Position numbers and translations under genes: made by a program
DNA from: Bacillus norwichensis
GTDB lineage: Bacteria > Bacillota > Bacilli > Bacillales > Bacillaceae_C
NCBI RefSeq assembly: GCF_014836955.1
Contig: NZ_JACSPV010000010.1
Coordinates: forward strand, 1-64,000
Direction: 5' to 3'
DNA length: 64,000 nt
Notes under the pieces: model-generated
What the model saw: only the letters and a program-made list of their open reading frames with translations
Databases searched by the model: none
What the model was told of the DNA's origin: nothing
In this document: one piece after another, positions 1 to 9,815 of the stretch
Numbering within the stretch: position 1 is the first letter of the stretch
Layout of the letters: each line of letters begins with the position of its first letter

Positions 1-465
1 CAACTTGAGCAGTGGTTCTCTGGCCTTCCCAACTACATCAAGGCTTATTTGCCAATTTCTCTCTGCGAAAGTTGAGTTAAAGAGTATAGCTTATTTTGCT
101 AAAGATACAACTTTTCTATCATTTTATTTGTTGATGAACCTAAAGTTCTATATAATTATGTTAACAGCTAAATAGGTAAAGATTGCCTCTACATTACTGC
201 TCCGTGAGGACCTCTTTTCGAAAAGCCTAATTGGAATGTGGTTTCTTTCATTTTCCCAAGAATGACGATGACTGATGTGCTGATAATCCTACAACACTAC
301 GGATAAAGCAACTTCCTATAGGGTTCTTTTCTCATGAAAAAAAGTGATTCTAAATCTGTGTGGACTTCGTTGTTGAATTCTATTTTTCGTCTTGGATGAA
401 TAAACTTTTCCTTATTATTTTGAGTAACTGGCTATTGTGCCAATCATAATTACATAATTAGTAGA
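1..465. other. Intergenic region upstream of the antiporter gene
   Basis: About 465 bases with no convincing reading frame on either strand. It is AT-rich and I saw no recognisable RNA element. It presumably carries the promoter of the downstream antiporter, but I could not single out a clear -35/-10 pair. The gene to the left lies outside the window. Confidence 0.5.
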
Positions 466-1971
466 ATGGATGGGGGAATGGCCTTGGATTTTACTGTAGA
501 GCAAATTGTTTTTATATTATCAATTTTACTGATAGTTGGTGTGTTGACAGCAAAGTTCTCCTCACGTCTTGGGGTACCTTCGTTGGTACTGTTTATCCTT
601 GTAGGAATGGGATTAAATCGCTTCTTTTATTTTGATAATGTCAAATTGACCACTTTGGTAGGCACCATTGCATTGGTCATCATATTGTTTGATGGTGGGA
701 TTAATACGAAATGGAAGGACATGAAGAAGGTTATCGTTCCAGCGGGTTCACTTGCGACTCTTGGCGTTGTTCTTACCACTGTTATTATGGGAACTTTTGC
801 TAAATACATTTTAGGTTTTAGTTGGCTTGAAGGCCTTCTGGTTGGTGCCATTGTTGGTTCGACTGATGCGGCCGCTGTTTTTGCCGCTTTGGGTGAAAGG
901 AATATTCGTTTTAAGTTAAAAACTACATTGGAAGCTGAGTCTGCCTCCAATGACCCAATGGCAATCTTTTTGACTGTTTCCTTGATTGAATTGATCCAAA
1001 CGCCAGGTTCTTCCTATTTTCAGCTTTTACCAAGTTTCTTTTGGCAAATGGGCTTAGGTCTTGTATTAGGACTGATTTTTGGCAAGGTCTCGGTTTGGGT
1101 CATCAACCAGATCAACCTTGATTCCTCAGGACTTTATCCTGTACTTGCTTTGTCATTTGCAGCCCTGACATATGGGGTTACAAGTTTAATTCATGCCAGT
1201 GGCTTATTGGCTGTGTATGTGATGGCAATCATCGTTGGAAATTCTGACTTGACCTATCGTCATTCTATTATTCGTTTTCATGAAGGCTCCGCATGGATGA
1301 TGCAAATCACCATGTTCATATTGCTAGGCCTTCTTGTTTTCCCGTCAGAGCTGTTAAAAGTTACCTGGCAGGGACTCCTGCTTTCGTTCCTTCTCATGCT
1401 TGTGGCAAGGCCGATTAGCGTTTTTATTACGATGTTGTTTATGAAGTACACGTTTGGAGAAAAGCTGCTTATTTCATGGGCAGGGCTTCGAGGGGCTGTT
1501 CCTGTTGTTCTTGCCACCTATCCATTGGTAGCCGGCATCGAAAATAGTATGCTAATGTTTAATGTAGTATTCTTTGTCGTTTTAACATCTGCCCTGTTGC
1601 AGGGAGCAACTATCACCCCACTAGCAAATGTATTGGGTTTGTCAGAGGGAAACAAAGTGTCGATCCCACATAGTATTGAATTGGTTTCAATCGGTAAAAC
1701 AAAAAATGAAATGATGGAAATCATGCTTGAAGAACAGGCTTTATTAGCTGGGAAAAAGATAAAAGATATAGAGTTACCGGAGGAATCGCTTATTTCTGCC
1801 ATTATCAGGGGTGAAAAGCTTGTTACTCCAAAAGGGGATACAACGTTGCAAGGGAACGATATATTGTATATTCTTGTAGCGAAGAGAAAACGTGAGAAGG
1901 TAAAAGCAATTTTCCAGGAAGTCGCTTCGGAATCGACGCCTGAGCCTGAATTCAAAGAAGATGCCACTTAA
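466..1971 (+). CDS. Potassium(sodium)/proton antiporter, CPA1 family with C-terminal RCK_C (TrkA-C) domain
   Basis: Integral membrane cation/proton exchanger of the NhaP2/CvrA type. The first ~390 residues are a run of about 12 hydrophobic segments, containing the family motifs VGSTDAAAVFAAL and ESASNDPMAIF; the Asn-Asp pair is the expected ion-binding site. Residues ~405-480 read as a cytosolic RCK_C domain, typical of antiporters gated by a ligand or nucleotide. The longest frame begins at ATG 466, but GGATGGGGGA (about 468-477) is best spaced for TTG 484, so translation may start at ATG 478 or TTG 484. The gene stands alone and ends at a hairpin terminator shared with the convergent MFS gene. 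Potassium rather than sodium specificity is inferred from the RCK_C domain. Confidence 0.85.
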   Translation: MDGGMALDFTVEQIVFILSILLIVGVLTAKFSSRLGVPSLVLFILVGMGLNRFFYFDNVKLTTLVGTIALVIILFDGGINTKWKDMKKVIVPAGSLATLGVVLTTVIMGTFAKYILGFSWLEGLLVGAIVGSTDAAAVFAALGERNIRFKLKTTLEAESASNDPMAIFLTVSLIELIQTPGSSYFQLLPSFFWQMGLGLVLGLIFGKVSVWVINQINLDSSGLYPVLALSFAALTYGVTSLIHASGLLAVYVMAIIVGNSDLTYRHSIIRFHEGSAWMMQITMFILLGLLVFPSELLKVTWQGLLLSFLLMLVARPISVFITMLFMKYTFGEKLLISWAGLRGAVPVVLATYPLVAGIENSMLMFNVVFFVVLTSALLQGATITPLANVLGLSEGNKVSIPHSIELVSIGKTKNEMMEIMLEEQALLAGKKIKDIELPEESLISAIIRGEKLVTPKGDTTLQGNDILYILVAKRKREKVKAIFQEVASESTPEPEFKEDAT

Positions 1972-1975
1972 TAAT

Positions 1976-2004
1976 AAAAAAACGCTGCAGCAGCAGCGTT
2001 TTAT
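1976..2004. terminator. Bidirectional terminator between the antiporter and MFS genes
   Basis: The inverted repeat ACGCTGC/GCAGCGT with a 4-base loop is flanked by a run of A on the left and TTTT on the right, so it can serve both convergent genes. It overlaps the end of the MFS reading frame. Confidence 0.75.
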
Positions 2005-3269
2005 TCTAGCGCCGGATTTGCTCTCGGTGCTTTTTTTTCTTTTTCTGGCTTGATGGCTATAAACGCTAGAAGAGCCGAAACAGCACTTAATCCAGCCAAT
2101 AGGAAGATCATATTTTTACTTCCTTGATTCATCATGATGGCGATGACAGGAGGTCCTGCTGCGACTCCAGCAAACCTCATGGAACTGAATATTGACGTGA
2201 TTGTTCCACGCATTTCTTTTTCAATACTTTGGGTCAAAATTGCGTCAAGACAAGGAAGAGCTGCTCCGATTCCAATTCCACACAGTGAAAAAATCGAAAT
2301 TAAAAAAATGAATTTTTTCGACAACAACGCTGTGATAATCATACTCCCCATTAAAACGATTCCGAAAAAAGAAACCCATTTCATTCTTTGTAGACTATCC
2401 TTAATCCATTTGCCAGCAGTAAAAGAGGCAATACAAAGTGTAGCAAGAGGTATGGCAAGTAACAGTCCCTTTTTAATGCCATCAAATCCATAGTCATCTT
2501 CCAAAATGGACGATAAGTAAAAAAGCATGCCAAATAGCACGAACATCAGAATGGCGCCAATGAGAAATACAGCAGTAAGCCACCGCCAGTGCTCTTTAAA
2601 AATTTTTTTAATATTCTTGAGGAATCGACCAAATGAGAGTTCATGCTGATCTCCTTTTGGCTTCTTAACCAGTATCATGATTAATAAGACTGAAATAATC
2701 GAAAATAAAGGTATGGACAAAAATGGGAGGAACCAAAAGATTCCTGCAAGGAAAGAACCTAGAATAGGACTCAACACTTTTCCAAAGGTATTGGATGTCT
2801 CCACTACGCCTAGGGTGGCACTTACGTCCTTATCCCTTTTAAACATATCCCCAATAAGTGGAAGTACGATAGGGAAGGCTCCCGCCGCCCCAACCCCCTG
2901 CAAAATTCTTCCGCACAAAATCATGAAGTAAGGTGAATCCATTTTCCATGCTGCCCATCCTGAAATAAGTCCTCCGATACCTGTAATGATCAAGGATGGA
3001 ATGATAATAATCTTTCTGCCGAATTTATCTGATAAAAATCCAGCTATAGGAATCAGAAAGATTGCCACTATTGAATAGACAGTGATAATAAGACTGGATT
3101 GCAGTTTCGTGATATCAAGCTTTTTTTCCATCAAGGGCAATACAGGAATAAGCATGGAGTTGCCCAATGTCATAATAAGTGGAATAGATGCGATGGATAC
3201 AATGGACCACTTTTTTTCTGCCAGCTCACTATCTGAACGGCCAAATTCCAATTTGTCAAATGTAGTCAT
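2001..3269 (-). CDS. MFS efflux transporter
   Basis: Major facilitator superfamily exporter of about 422 residues with 12 predicted membrane segments. The loop between helices 2 and 3 carries the motif-A form GFLSDKFGRK, and a second family signature, GRILQGVGAAGAFPIVLP, follows. It resembles the YmfD/bacillibactin-exporter and multidrug branch of Bacillus MFS proteins, but substrate cannot be read from sequence. The start is placed at the ATG giving MTTFDK, because AAAGGA sits 6 bases before it; an upstream in-frame ATG (3284) overlaps that ribosome binding site. It is convergent with the antiporter and monocistronic. Confidence 0.85.
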   Translation of the reverse strand: MTTFDKLEFGRSDSELAEKKWSIVSIASIPLIMTLGNSMLIPVLPLMEKKLDITKLQSSLIITVYSIVAIFLIPIAGFLSDKFGRKIIIIPSLIITGIGGLISGWAAWKMDSPYFMILCGRILQGVGAAGAFPIVLPLIGDMFKRDKDVSATLGVVETSNTFGKVLSPILGSFLAGIFWFLPFLSIPLFSIISVLLIMILVKKPKGDQHELSFGRFLKNIKKIFKEHWRWLTAVFLIGAILMFVLFGMLFYLSSILEDDYGFDGIKKGLLLAIPLATLCIASFTAGKWIKDSLQRMKWVSFFGIVLMGSMIITALLSKKFIFLISIFSLCGIGIGAALPCLDAILTQSIEKEMRGTITSIFSSMRFAGVAAGPPVIAIMMNQGSKNMIFLLAGLSAVSALLAFIAIKPEKEKKAPRANPALE

Positions 3270-3363
3270 GCTATTTCCTTTCATAGTATGGTATCAATAC
3301 TTAATATGGCTCGACTTTTACTTTTTATCACAACATTTTTCAGGGAAAATGGGGAGAGCCTTT

Positions 3364-3834
3364 TTATAATTTTTCGGAAATATCTACTTCTGTATATTGC
3401 ATGTCGACGTTCTTTGGAATTTGCACTTCAAGAATAAGGTCTTTCACCAATGCTGTGGCACCTTTCCTTTTAACGAGGCAAGGAAGAGTGATGGTATGTC
3501 GATCTCCAATTTCGTGAAAATTCTCAATAATAGCTTGATTGGATGTATGGAAGAATTTCAGCTGATCTTGCTGCTCTTCACTTTGTAATTTTATTCGTAC
3601 GAACACATAATCGAATGTTTCAAAAACATCCACATCTGGTTTAGTTTGTTGGCCTTGATTAGTGGTTGAGGCATTAAAGGGGTTTGCTGTTTCAGTTTCA
3701 GCTGAGTTTTCCCACTGGGAGGGGACATATTTTTTAATCATTTCATTGACATATGACTGGATATCCGTTGGTTTCATTTGCTCAGTCATCTTTTTTAAAT
3801 CATCATTAAATGGAAATTTTCCCCACGGAAACAC
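3364..3834 (-). CDS. gerT: Spore germination/coat protein GerT (Hsp20-like fold)
   Basis: A 156-residue protein beginning MFPWGKFPFNDD, with an N-terminal helical part (residues 1-40), an Asn/Gln/Thr-rich linker (about 45-65) and a C-terminal alpha-crystallin/Hsp20-like beta domain (about 68-156). This is the layout of GerT, a spore coat component needed for normal germination in B. subtilis and B. cereus. Translation starts at GTG 3834 behind GGGGGTGG. Location just upstream of odhA, in opposite orientation, resembles the B. subtilis gerT-odh neighbourhood. A sigma-K-like promoter lies 28 bases upstream, fitting late mother-cell expression. Family assignment is from remembered sequence resemblance. 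Confidence 0.8.
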   Translation of the reverse strand: MFPWGKFPFNDDLKKMTEQMKPTDIQSYVNEMIKKYVPSQWENSAETETANPFNASTTNQGQQTKPDVDVFETFDYVFVRIKLQSEEQQDQLKFFHTSNQAIIENFHEIGDRHTITLPCLVKRKGATALVKDLILEVQIPKNVDMQYTEVDISEKL

Positions 3835-3861
3835 TCAACCACCCCCTTGAATAAATCATAA

Positions 3862-3888
3862 TAGTATATGCGTAATACGTGGGCGTGT
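3862..3888 (-). promoter_or_regulatory. Sigma-K-like promoter of gerT
   Basis: On the minus strand the -10 sequence CATATACTA matches the sigma-K consensus CATANNNTA exactly, and an AC dinucleotide (the sigma-K -35 core) sits 16 bases upstream. The element is 28 bases before the GTG start of gerT. GerT being a late coat gene supports the reading; no transcription data are available here. Confidence 0.6.
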
Positions 3889-4220
3889 AACAAACGAGAA
3901 TAAAGGTAAAAAAAATAGAGCCATTATATTTGAATTTTTCTTGAAGAGTAGTAAGATTGTATATGGAAAAATTGACACAAAAATGTAACAGGTTCATGAT
4001 GAAACTTTGTTAAAAGGTGAGCATAACCCAGTCTGCATGCAGAACTTGACTGAATTTGTCTAAAAGATGACATTTATCTTTTACTAAATTGTTTGCAGTG
4101 ATAAAATGGAATTGCACTTAAGGTTTGATTAGATTGACCCACGTTTTTTTGACCGGGATTACAAAAATATAACCGGTTTAAAAATAAATTAAGAGCTTCA
4201 AGATGGAGGTTTTTTAACAA
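3889..4220. other. Divergent intergenic region between gerT and odhA
   Basis: About 330 bases carrying the odhA promoter. A perfect -35 hexamer TTGACA occurs near 3973, followed 17 bases later by the weak -10 CATGAT. A second candidate -10 (GATAAAAT near 4101) lies closer to the gene. The ribosome binding site GGAGG precedes ATG 4221 by about 11 bases. No clear CcpA cre site was found. Confidence 0.4.
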
Positions 4221-7067
4221 ATGAGCAGACAAGCGTCTTATCAAGATTCGCCTTGGGCGCAGTTTTCCGGACCGAATCTTGGTTATGTAATGGAGTTGTA
4301 TGAACAATACCTCAAAGATCCTGACAGCGTCGATCCTGAAATGAAGGCGGCTTTTGATCAATGGGGGGCGCCGGCTACAGCAAAGCAGGTTGAAACAACT
4401 GAAGGTCAGGCGGATGTCTCATTCCAAATGCCTGCGACACACAACCGATTGAGCAAACTTGTTGCCGCGGTCAAATATGCGGATAATATCCGTACTTATG
4501 GCCACCTGATAGCGGATATCAATCCGATCCGCCGAAAGGAAAAGAATACAAGAAGGCTTGAGCTTTCAGAGTACAATTTGGCAGAACAAGACTTAAAACA
4601 AATTCCGGCATCATTTATTTCTCCTAATGCTCCATCTAATTTGAAAGACGGGCTTGATGCAATCAATCATTTAAAAGAAGTATATACAAAAAAACTTGCG
4701 TTTGAATATAATCATGTACATGAATTGGACGAAAGGAACTGGCTGCAGCAAAAAATCGAAGAAAGCGGTTATTACACACAGCTAAGTAAAGAAAGAAAAA
4801 TCAACTTATTTACACGTCTGGCTGAAGTAGAGGGATTTGAAAAATTCATCCATCGCACATTCGTAGGTCAGAAGCGATTTTCTGTGGAAGGATTGGAGAC
4901 GCTGATTCCTTTAATGGATGAAGTCATCAGTCTAGCTGTAGAAACCGGTACCAGGACAGTAAATATTGGAATGGCACACAGAGGCCGTCTAAATGTTTTG
5001 GCCCATGTACTTCAAAAACCATATAAATTGATTTTCTCTGAATTTCAACAAGCACCCAATAAAGAGCTCATTCCGTCTGAAGGTTCAATTGGCATCACAT
5101 ATGGATGGACTGGGGACGTAAAGTATCACCTTGGTGCTGACAGAAAGTTGAAGCGTGGTACGACCGCAACAACCAGAATCACGCTTGCGAATAATCCAAG
5201 TCATTTAGAAGTGATCAACCCTATCGTGGATGGGTTTACACGAGCAGCCCAGGAAGACCGTAATGTTCAGGGTTATCCAAAACAAGATTTGGACAACTGT
5301 CTTGCGATCGTTGTTCATGGTGACGCAGCTTTCCCAGGTGAGGGAATTGTTCAGGAGACTCTAAATATGGGACGTTTGAAAGGGTACAACACAGGCGGTT
5401 CCATACATATCATCGCCAATAATATGATTGGATTTACGACCGAAAGCAGTGACTCGCGTTCAACTTTGTATGCTTCAGATGTCGCAAAAGGTTTTGAAAT
5501 TCCGATTGTTCACGTAAATGCGGACGATCCAGAGGCAGTACTGGCTGCATCCGTCTTAGCACATGAATATCGCCAGGCTTTCCATAAGGATTTCATTATT
5601 GATTTGGTCGGTTACCGCCGCTTTGGTCATAATGAAATGGATGAGCCAATGGTTACCAATCCGCTTATGTACAATATCATTAAGAACCATCCCACTTCTA
5701 AAGAAGTCTATGCGGATAAATTAGTCCAAGAGGGACTTTTGACAAAAGAAGAAATTGACAAGGTTGATAAGGAAGTACAAACAAACCTACAAAAGGCATA
5801 TGATAATCTTCCTAAAGTGAATGGCAATCCGGATATAGTCATGAACCCTCCGAAAAATGTTGTGAAAAAGCTTCCAAAAATTGATACATCAGTTAAGATT
5901 GATGAATTGGAAACAATCAACAGGGAATTGATTACATGGCCGGAAGATTTCAATGTCTTTCCTAGGCTTCAAAGAATCTTGCAAAGAAGATCAAATGTAA
6001 TTACGGAAAAAGGAAAAATAGATTGGGCACACGCTGAAGCTCTTGCTTTCGGATCTATCCTGAAGGACGGCACACCGTTAAGAATGACTGGGCAAGATTC
6101 ACAGCGAGGTACCTTCGCACAAAGGAACCTGGTACTGCATGATATTAATACGGGTGAAGAATATATCCCGATGCATCACTTATCCGATGTAAATTCATCA
6201 TTTGCCCTATATAATAGTTCTTTAACTGAAGGTGGGGTAGTCGGATTTGAATACGGCTATAATGTCTTTGCTCCAGAAACCCTAGTTATATGGGAAGCTC
6301 AGTTTGGTGACTTCGCGAATATGGCACAAGTCTACTTTGACCAATTCATCGCATCCGGCAGAGCTAAATGGGGGCAGAAATCAGGATTAGTTATGCTTTT
6401 GCCGCATGGTTATGAAGGTCAGGGACCAGAACACTCAAGCGGACGAGTGGAAAGATTCCTCCAGAGTGCTGCTGAGAATAACTGGATTGTTGCCAACTTA
6501 TCTAATGCTGCTCAATATTTCCATATCTTAAGAAGACAAGCAGCTATCTTGAACAAGGAAGAAGTGAAGCCACTTGTCATTATGACGCCGAAGAGCTTAC
6601 TTCGTCATCCGCTTGCTTCCGTGGAAGTTGAGGAATTAGCGCAGGGCTCCTTCAAGTCGGTCATAGAACAGCCGGGCTTGGGAGAGAGCTATGAAGCAGT
6701 TGAGAGAATTGCACTTTGCAGTGGTAAAATAGCGATTGATTTGGAAGAGCAGTTGAAAAATGAAACAGATGTGGATTGGCTCCATATTTTGAGAGTCGAA
6801 GAGCTCTATCCATTCCCGAAAAAAGAAATTGCGGATATTATATCCAGATACCCGAACCTGAAGGAACTTATTTGGGTGCAAGAGGAGCCGAAGAATATGG
6901 GCGGCTGGCTTCACGTGATTTCTTATATAAGGGAAATCAGGCCTGAAGGTGTCGATATTAAGTATGAAGGACGCCGGAGAAGGTCAAGCCCAGCAGAGGG
7001 TGATCCAACGGCACATAGAAAAGCTCAGAGCCGTATTGTACAGTCAGTGTTTACAAAATCAGAATGA
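4221..7067 (+). CDS. odhA: 2-oxoglutarate dehydrogenase E1 component (thiamine-diphosphate dependent)
   Basis: Decarboxylating E1 subunit of the 2-oxoglutarate dehydrogenase complex in the TCA cycle. The 948 residues show the short N-terminal E2-contact segment (about residues 8-48), the dehydrogenase/ThDP domain (about 190-520) with MAHRGRLNVL and the metal/ThDP motif GDAAFPGEGIVQETLNM ending at an Asn-Asn pair, a transketolase pyrimidine-binding domain (about 595-790) and a C-terminal E1 domain (about 795-940). Length matches Bacillus OdhA (about 940). The ATG follows GGAGG. odhB lies 177 bases downstream with no strong terminator between them, so the two are probably cotranscribed. Confidence 0.97.
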   Translation: MSRQASYQDSPWAQFSGPNLGYVMELYEQYLKDPDSVDPEMKAAFDQWGAPATAKQVETTEGQADVSFQMPATHNRLSKLVAAVKYADNIRTYGHLIADINPIRRKEKNTRRLELSEYNLAEQDLKQIPASFISPNAPSNLKDGLDAINHLKEVYTKKLAFEYNHVHELDERNWLQQKIEESGYYTQLSKERKINLFTRLAEVEGFEKFIHRTFVGQKRFSVEGLETLIPLMDEVISLAVETGTRTVNIGMAHRGRLNVLAHVLQKPYKLIFSEFQQAPNKELIPSEGSIGITYGWTGDVKYHLGADRKLKRGTTATTRITLANNPSHLEVINPIVDGFTRAAQEDRNVQGYPKQDLDNCLAIVVHGDAAFPGEGIVQETLNMGRLKGYNTGGSIHIIANNMIGFTTESSDSRSTLYASDVAKGFEIPIVHVNADDPEAVLAASVLAHEYRQAFHKDFIIDLVGYRRFGHNEMDEPMVTNPLMYNIIKNHPTSKEVYADKLVQEGLLTKEEIDKVDKEVQTNLQKAYDNLPKVNGNPDIVMNPPKNVVKKLPKIDTSVKIDELETINRELITWPEDFNVFPRLQRILQRRSNVITEKGKIDWAHAEALAFGSILKDGTPLRMTGQDSQRGTFAQRNLVLHDINTGEEYIPMHHLSDVNSSFALYNSSLTEGGVVGFEYGYNVFAPETLVIWEAQFGDFANMAQVYFDQFIASGRAKWGQKSGLVMLLPHGYEGQGPEHSSGRVERFLQSAAENNWIVANLSNAAQYFHILRRQAAILNKEEVKPLVIMTPKSLLRHPLASVEVEELAQGSFKSVIEQPGLGESYEAVERIALCSGKIAIDLEEQLKNETDVDWLHILRVEELYPFPKKEIADIISRYPNLKELIWVQEEPKNMGGWLHVISYIREIRPEGVDIKYEGRRRRSSPAEGDPTAHRKAQSRIVQSVFTKSE

Positions 7068-7244
7068 TTTTTGAAAATAGAAAAACATTTGAGTAACTGG
7101 TTTAATGAGGATGAATAAATGAGATAGCTTTAGGCGCATCTAACATAGAGAAGGTAGAAGTTTTCATCATATAGCTAAATCATTCTTCTGCTAGTCGCCT
7201 TTCGCTTTTCTATATCATCCGCAAACATTAGAGGAGGAAATAAA

Positions 7245-8498
7245 GTGGCCGAAATCAAAGTACCTGAACTTGCAGAATCTATTATGGAAGGGACAATCGC
7301 TCAATGGTTGAAAAAGCCTGGCGATTATGTTGAAAAAGGGGAATATATTGTAGAGCTTGAAACTGATAAGGTAAATGTTGAGATCATTTCTGAAGAAGCT
7401 GGAGTTCTCAAAGAGTTAAAAGCAGACGAAGGCGAAACAGTCAACGTTGGAGATGTGATCGCAATTGTCGACGAAAGTGCCTCAGCGGGTGCTGCAGCCT
7501 CTGAAGCGGCTCCTGAGGAGCCAAAAGCTGAAAAAGTTGAACCTGCTGCCGCTCAACCAGCAGCCGCACAGCAAGAGGAAAAGCAGGAGGAAGAATCAAA
7601 AGATCGCCCAATTGCATCTCCAGCTGCTCGCAAATTAGCCCGAGAAAAAGGTATCGATTTAACAGAGGTCCCAACTGTTGATCCGCTTGGAAGGGTACGA
7701 AAACAAGATGTAGAAGGATTTTCAAATCAGCCTAAGCCTGCTGCGGCACCTGCTCCTCAAGCCAAGCCCGCTGCAGCTGTTCAGGAAAATCCTAATAAAC
7801 CTGTTGAACGTGTAAAACTTTCACGCCGCCGCCAAACAATTGCAAAAAGACTCGTTGAAGTTCAGCAAACGGCTGCTATGTTGACTACATTCAACGAAAT
7901 CGATATGACAGCAGTGATGGCATTGCGTAAACGCAAGAAAGACAAGTTCTATGAAGAACATGATGTCAAACTTGGTTTTATGTCATTTTTCACCAAAGCT
8001 GTTGTAGCAGCATTGAAAAAATATCCTGCGGTTAATGCGGAGCTACAAGAAGACGAGCTTGTTTATAAGAAGTTTTATGATATCGGAGTGGCAGTTTCTA
8101 CTGACGAAGGCCTCGTTGTACCAGTTATTCGTGACTGTGACCGCAAAAATTTCGCTGAAATTGAGGATGACATTCTTACAGTTGCGAAAAAAGCACGTGA
8201 TAACAAATTAGCCCTCAGTGATTTACAAGGCGGAACATTTACGATAACAAACGGTGGTGTATTCGGTTCTTTATTATCTACACCAATTTTGAACGGAACC
8301 CAAGTGGGGATACTCGGCATGCACTCCATTCAGACAAGACCTGTGGCTATTGATGCGGAAAGAATGGAAAACCGTCCGATGATGTATGTTGCCTTATCAT
8401 ATGATCACCGTGTCATTGATGGTAAAGAAGCAGTCGGATTCCTCGTCACAATTAAAAAGTTGCTTGAAAATCCTGAAGACCTTCTCCTCGAAGGATAA
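7245..8498 (+). CDS. odhB: Dihydrolipoyllysine-residue succinyltransferase, E2 of 2-oxoglutarate dehydrogenase
   Basis: E2 core that transfers the succinyl group to CoA. Domains in order: one lipoyl domain (residues 1-75) with the lipoylated Lys42 in [11 protein letters not shown]; an Ala/Pro/Glu-rich flexible linker (about 85-120); the E3/E1-binding domain (about 122-158, [13 protein letters not shown]); a second Ala/Pro linker; and the acyltransferase domain (about 190-417) ending in the catalytic DHRVIDG with His388 and Asp392. The GTG start (7245) has GAGGAGG about 8 bases upstream. A strong terminator follows, closing the odhAB unit. Confidence 0.97.
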   Translation: MAEIKVPELAESIMEGTIAQWLKKPGDYVEKGEYIVELETDKVNVEIISEEAGVLKELKADEGETVNVGDVIAIVDESASAGAAASEAAPEEPKAEKVEPAAAQPAAAQQEEKQEEESKDRPIASPAARKLAREKGIDLTEVPTVDPLGRVRKQDVEGFSNQPKPAAAPAPQAKPAAAVQENPNKPVERVKLSRRRQTIAKRLVEVQQTAAMLTTFNEIDMTAVMALRKRKKDKFYEEHDVKLGFMSFFTKAVVAALKKYPAVNAELQEDELVYKKFYDIGVAVSTDEGLVVPVIRDCDRKNFAEIEDDILTVAKKARDNKLALSDLQGGTFTITNGGVFGSLLSTPILNGTQVGILGMHSIQTRPVAIDAERMENRPMMYVALSYDHRVIDGKEAVGFLVTIKKLLENPEDLLLEG

Positions 8499-8527
8499 TT
8501 ATTCTAAAAAGACGGCAAATAGAAGCG

Positions 8528-8566
8528 CACCCCAAAGTCACAAATCTAACTTTGGGGTGTTTTATT
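8528..8566 (+). terminator. Terminator of odhAB
   Basis: Perfect 11-bp stem CACCCCAAAGT/ACTTTGGGGTG with a 10-base loop, followed by TTTTATT. Confidence 0.9.
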
Positions 8567-8986
8567 ATGATGTTTATGGTTGTATAGGAGTATCTTGACG
8601 GCCTGCTTGGGTACAGGCTGGCGACATGCAAAGTAAGAAATGAAATGAAATTAAAGTTAAAATAAAACGACATAGAGACATTCCCACTTCACATACAATC
8701 AAATCTTCTACAATTTCGATGACCAACATCAAGAAATAAAAAGTGTAGCTAATCAAAACGTTGTGTGTGTAGATTTGCAATGGAGGGATTGTTTGTTGAT
8801 AGTGAAACAGGTCTGGAATAAGAGGTTTAGCTTGGTTCATTTTGTCAGCTATCAAAAGCGGAGATTACACAAGAACCCCCACTTCAAGTAACCCGAAAAG
8901 GGTCGTGAGTTGGTAAGTGGCGGGTAGTTCACGCTGTATCTACTTTGATTAAAAATGAGAATTCTAAAGAGGAGGAGTGCCAAACT
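8567..8986. other. Intergenic region between odhB and the DinB-family gene
   Basis: About 420 bases without a supported gene. A short hairpin (GCCTG/CAGGC) lies near 8600. Short frames on the minus strand have no ribosome binding site. The last 20 bases hold the strong GAGGAGG of the next gene. Confidence 0.4.
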
Positions 8987-9520
8987 ATGAACCTCGGAAA
9001 TGAGTATTTAAAAGTTGTACAAGAAAGATTTAACAATGTCAAAGACCTCGGGGATAAGACAATGAGGCAATTGTCAGACGAAGAAATTCACTGGAGCTTA
9101 AATGAAGCCTCAAACAGTGTTGCTATTATAGTTAAGCATGTAAGTGGTAATATGATGTCGAGATGGTCTGATTTCTTAACTTCGGATGGAGAAAAATCGG
9201 ACAGGAATCGCGACGGAGAATTTGAGGATGATATATCATCAAAACAGGAGTTGATAAGAGCTTGGGAAAAGGGGTGGAACACTCTTTTTGAAACATTAAA
9301 GGCGTTAGGCGAGCAAGATTTATTAAAAAGTGTATACATCCGTGGCGAAAGTCATTCGGTATTAGAAGCGATTGAAAGACAAATGGCTCACTATGCCTAT
9401 CATGTAGGGCAAATCGTTTACATCGGAAAACAACTAAAAGGTGAGAATTGGGAAACTCTCAGTATTCCAAAAGGAAAATCAGAAGAACATTTGCAAAAAA
9501 TGTTGAAAAAAAATAGTTAG
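8987..9520 (+). CDS. DinB-superfamily protein, DUF1572 type
   Basis: A 177-residue soluble protein predicted to form the four-helix DinB/YfiT fold. A His at the end of helix 2 (IVKHVSGN) and the pair in HYAYHVGQIVYIGK near the C terminus match the three-His metal site of the superfamily. The related bacillithiol transferase group uses this fold, but no specific activity can be assigned. The frame opens at TTG 8945, but GAGGAGG sits correctly only for ATG 8987 (MNLGNEYL). It appears monocistronic. Confidence 0.85.
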   Translation: MNLGNEYLKVVQERFNNVKDLGDKTMRQLSDEEIHWSLNEASNSVAIIVKHVSGNMMSRWSDFLTSDGEKSDRNRDGEFEDDISSKQELIRAWEKGWNTLFETLKALGEQDLLKSVYIRGESHSVLEAIERQMAHYAYHVGQIVYIGKQLKGENWETLSIPKGKSEEHLQKMLKKNS

Positions 9521-9684
9521 AAGAGGTTACGCATGTTCAATTATCGGTCTTGACAGGGAACAGCATAGCTAGAAAAGATGATCAAACTTTTTATCGAAAT
9601 GGATTCTTTATTCAAAGGGTTCACTTCCTCATTTGCTGATAAAATCAGCGACGTCCCCCTTGGATGCAAATAGTTACTGAAAAT

Positions 9685-9709
9685 AAAAAAGCGTGCCATA
9701 AGGCACGCG
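9685..9709 (-). terminator. Terminator of sda
   Basis: Stem GCGTGCC/GGCACGC with a 4-base loop. On the minus strand it is followed by TTTTTT, so it chiefly terminates the sda transcript. On the plus strand the following bases are only weakly T-rich. Confidence 0.75.
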
Positions 9710-9754
9710 GTCTTTAAAAGTAAAGAAAGTATACTTTTTTTATCGTTTTTATTT

Positions 9755-9812
9755 CAAAAATCAGTTTTCCATGTCTAGCTCCTGGTACCCAGCGACTAGC
9801 GCTTTTTTTATG
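9755..9812. repeat. Partial copy of the dispersed CATGTCTAGCTCC repeat
   Basis: The segment TCAG....CATGTCTAGCTCC matches the leader of the repeat at 22355-22460 almost base for base, but the 58-bp core is replaced by GCGACTAGCGC and a T run. It lies between the sda terminator and the sda stop codon, so it is probably within the sda 3' UTR. Confidence 0.6.
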
Positions 9813-9815
9813 TTC

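Noticed and set aside
7068-7244. Possible separate transcription unit for odhB
   Set aside because: The 177-base gap contains short inverted stretches but no convincing promoter or terminator, so cotranscription with odhA is the simpler view.
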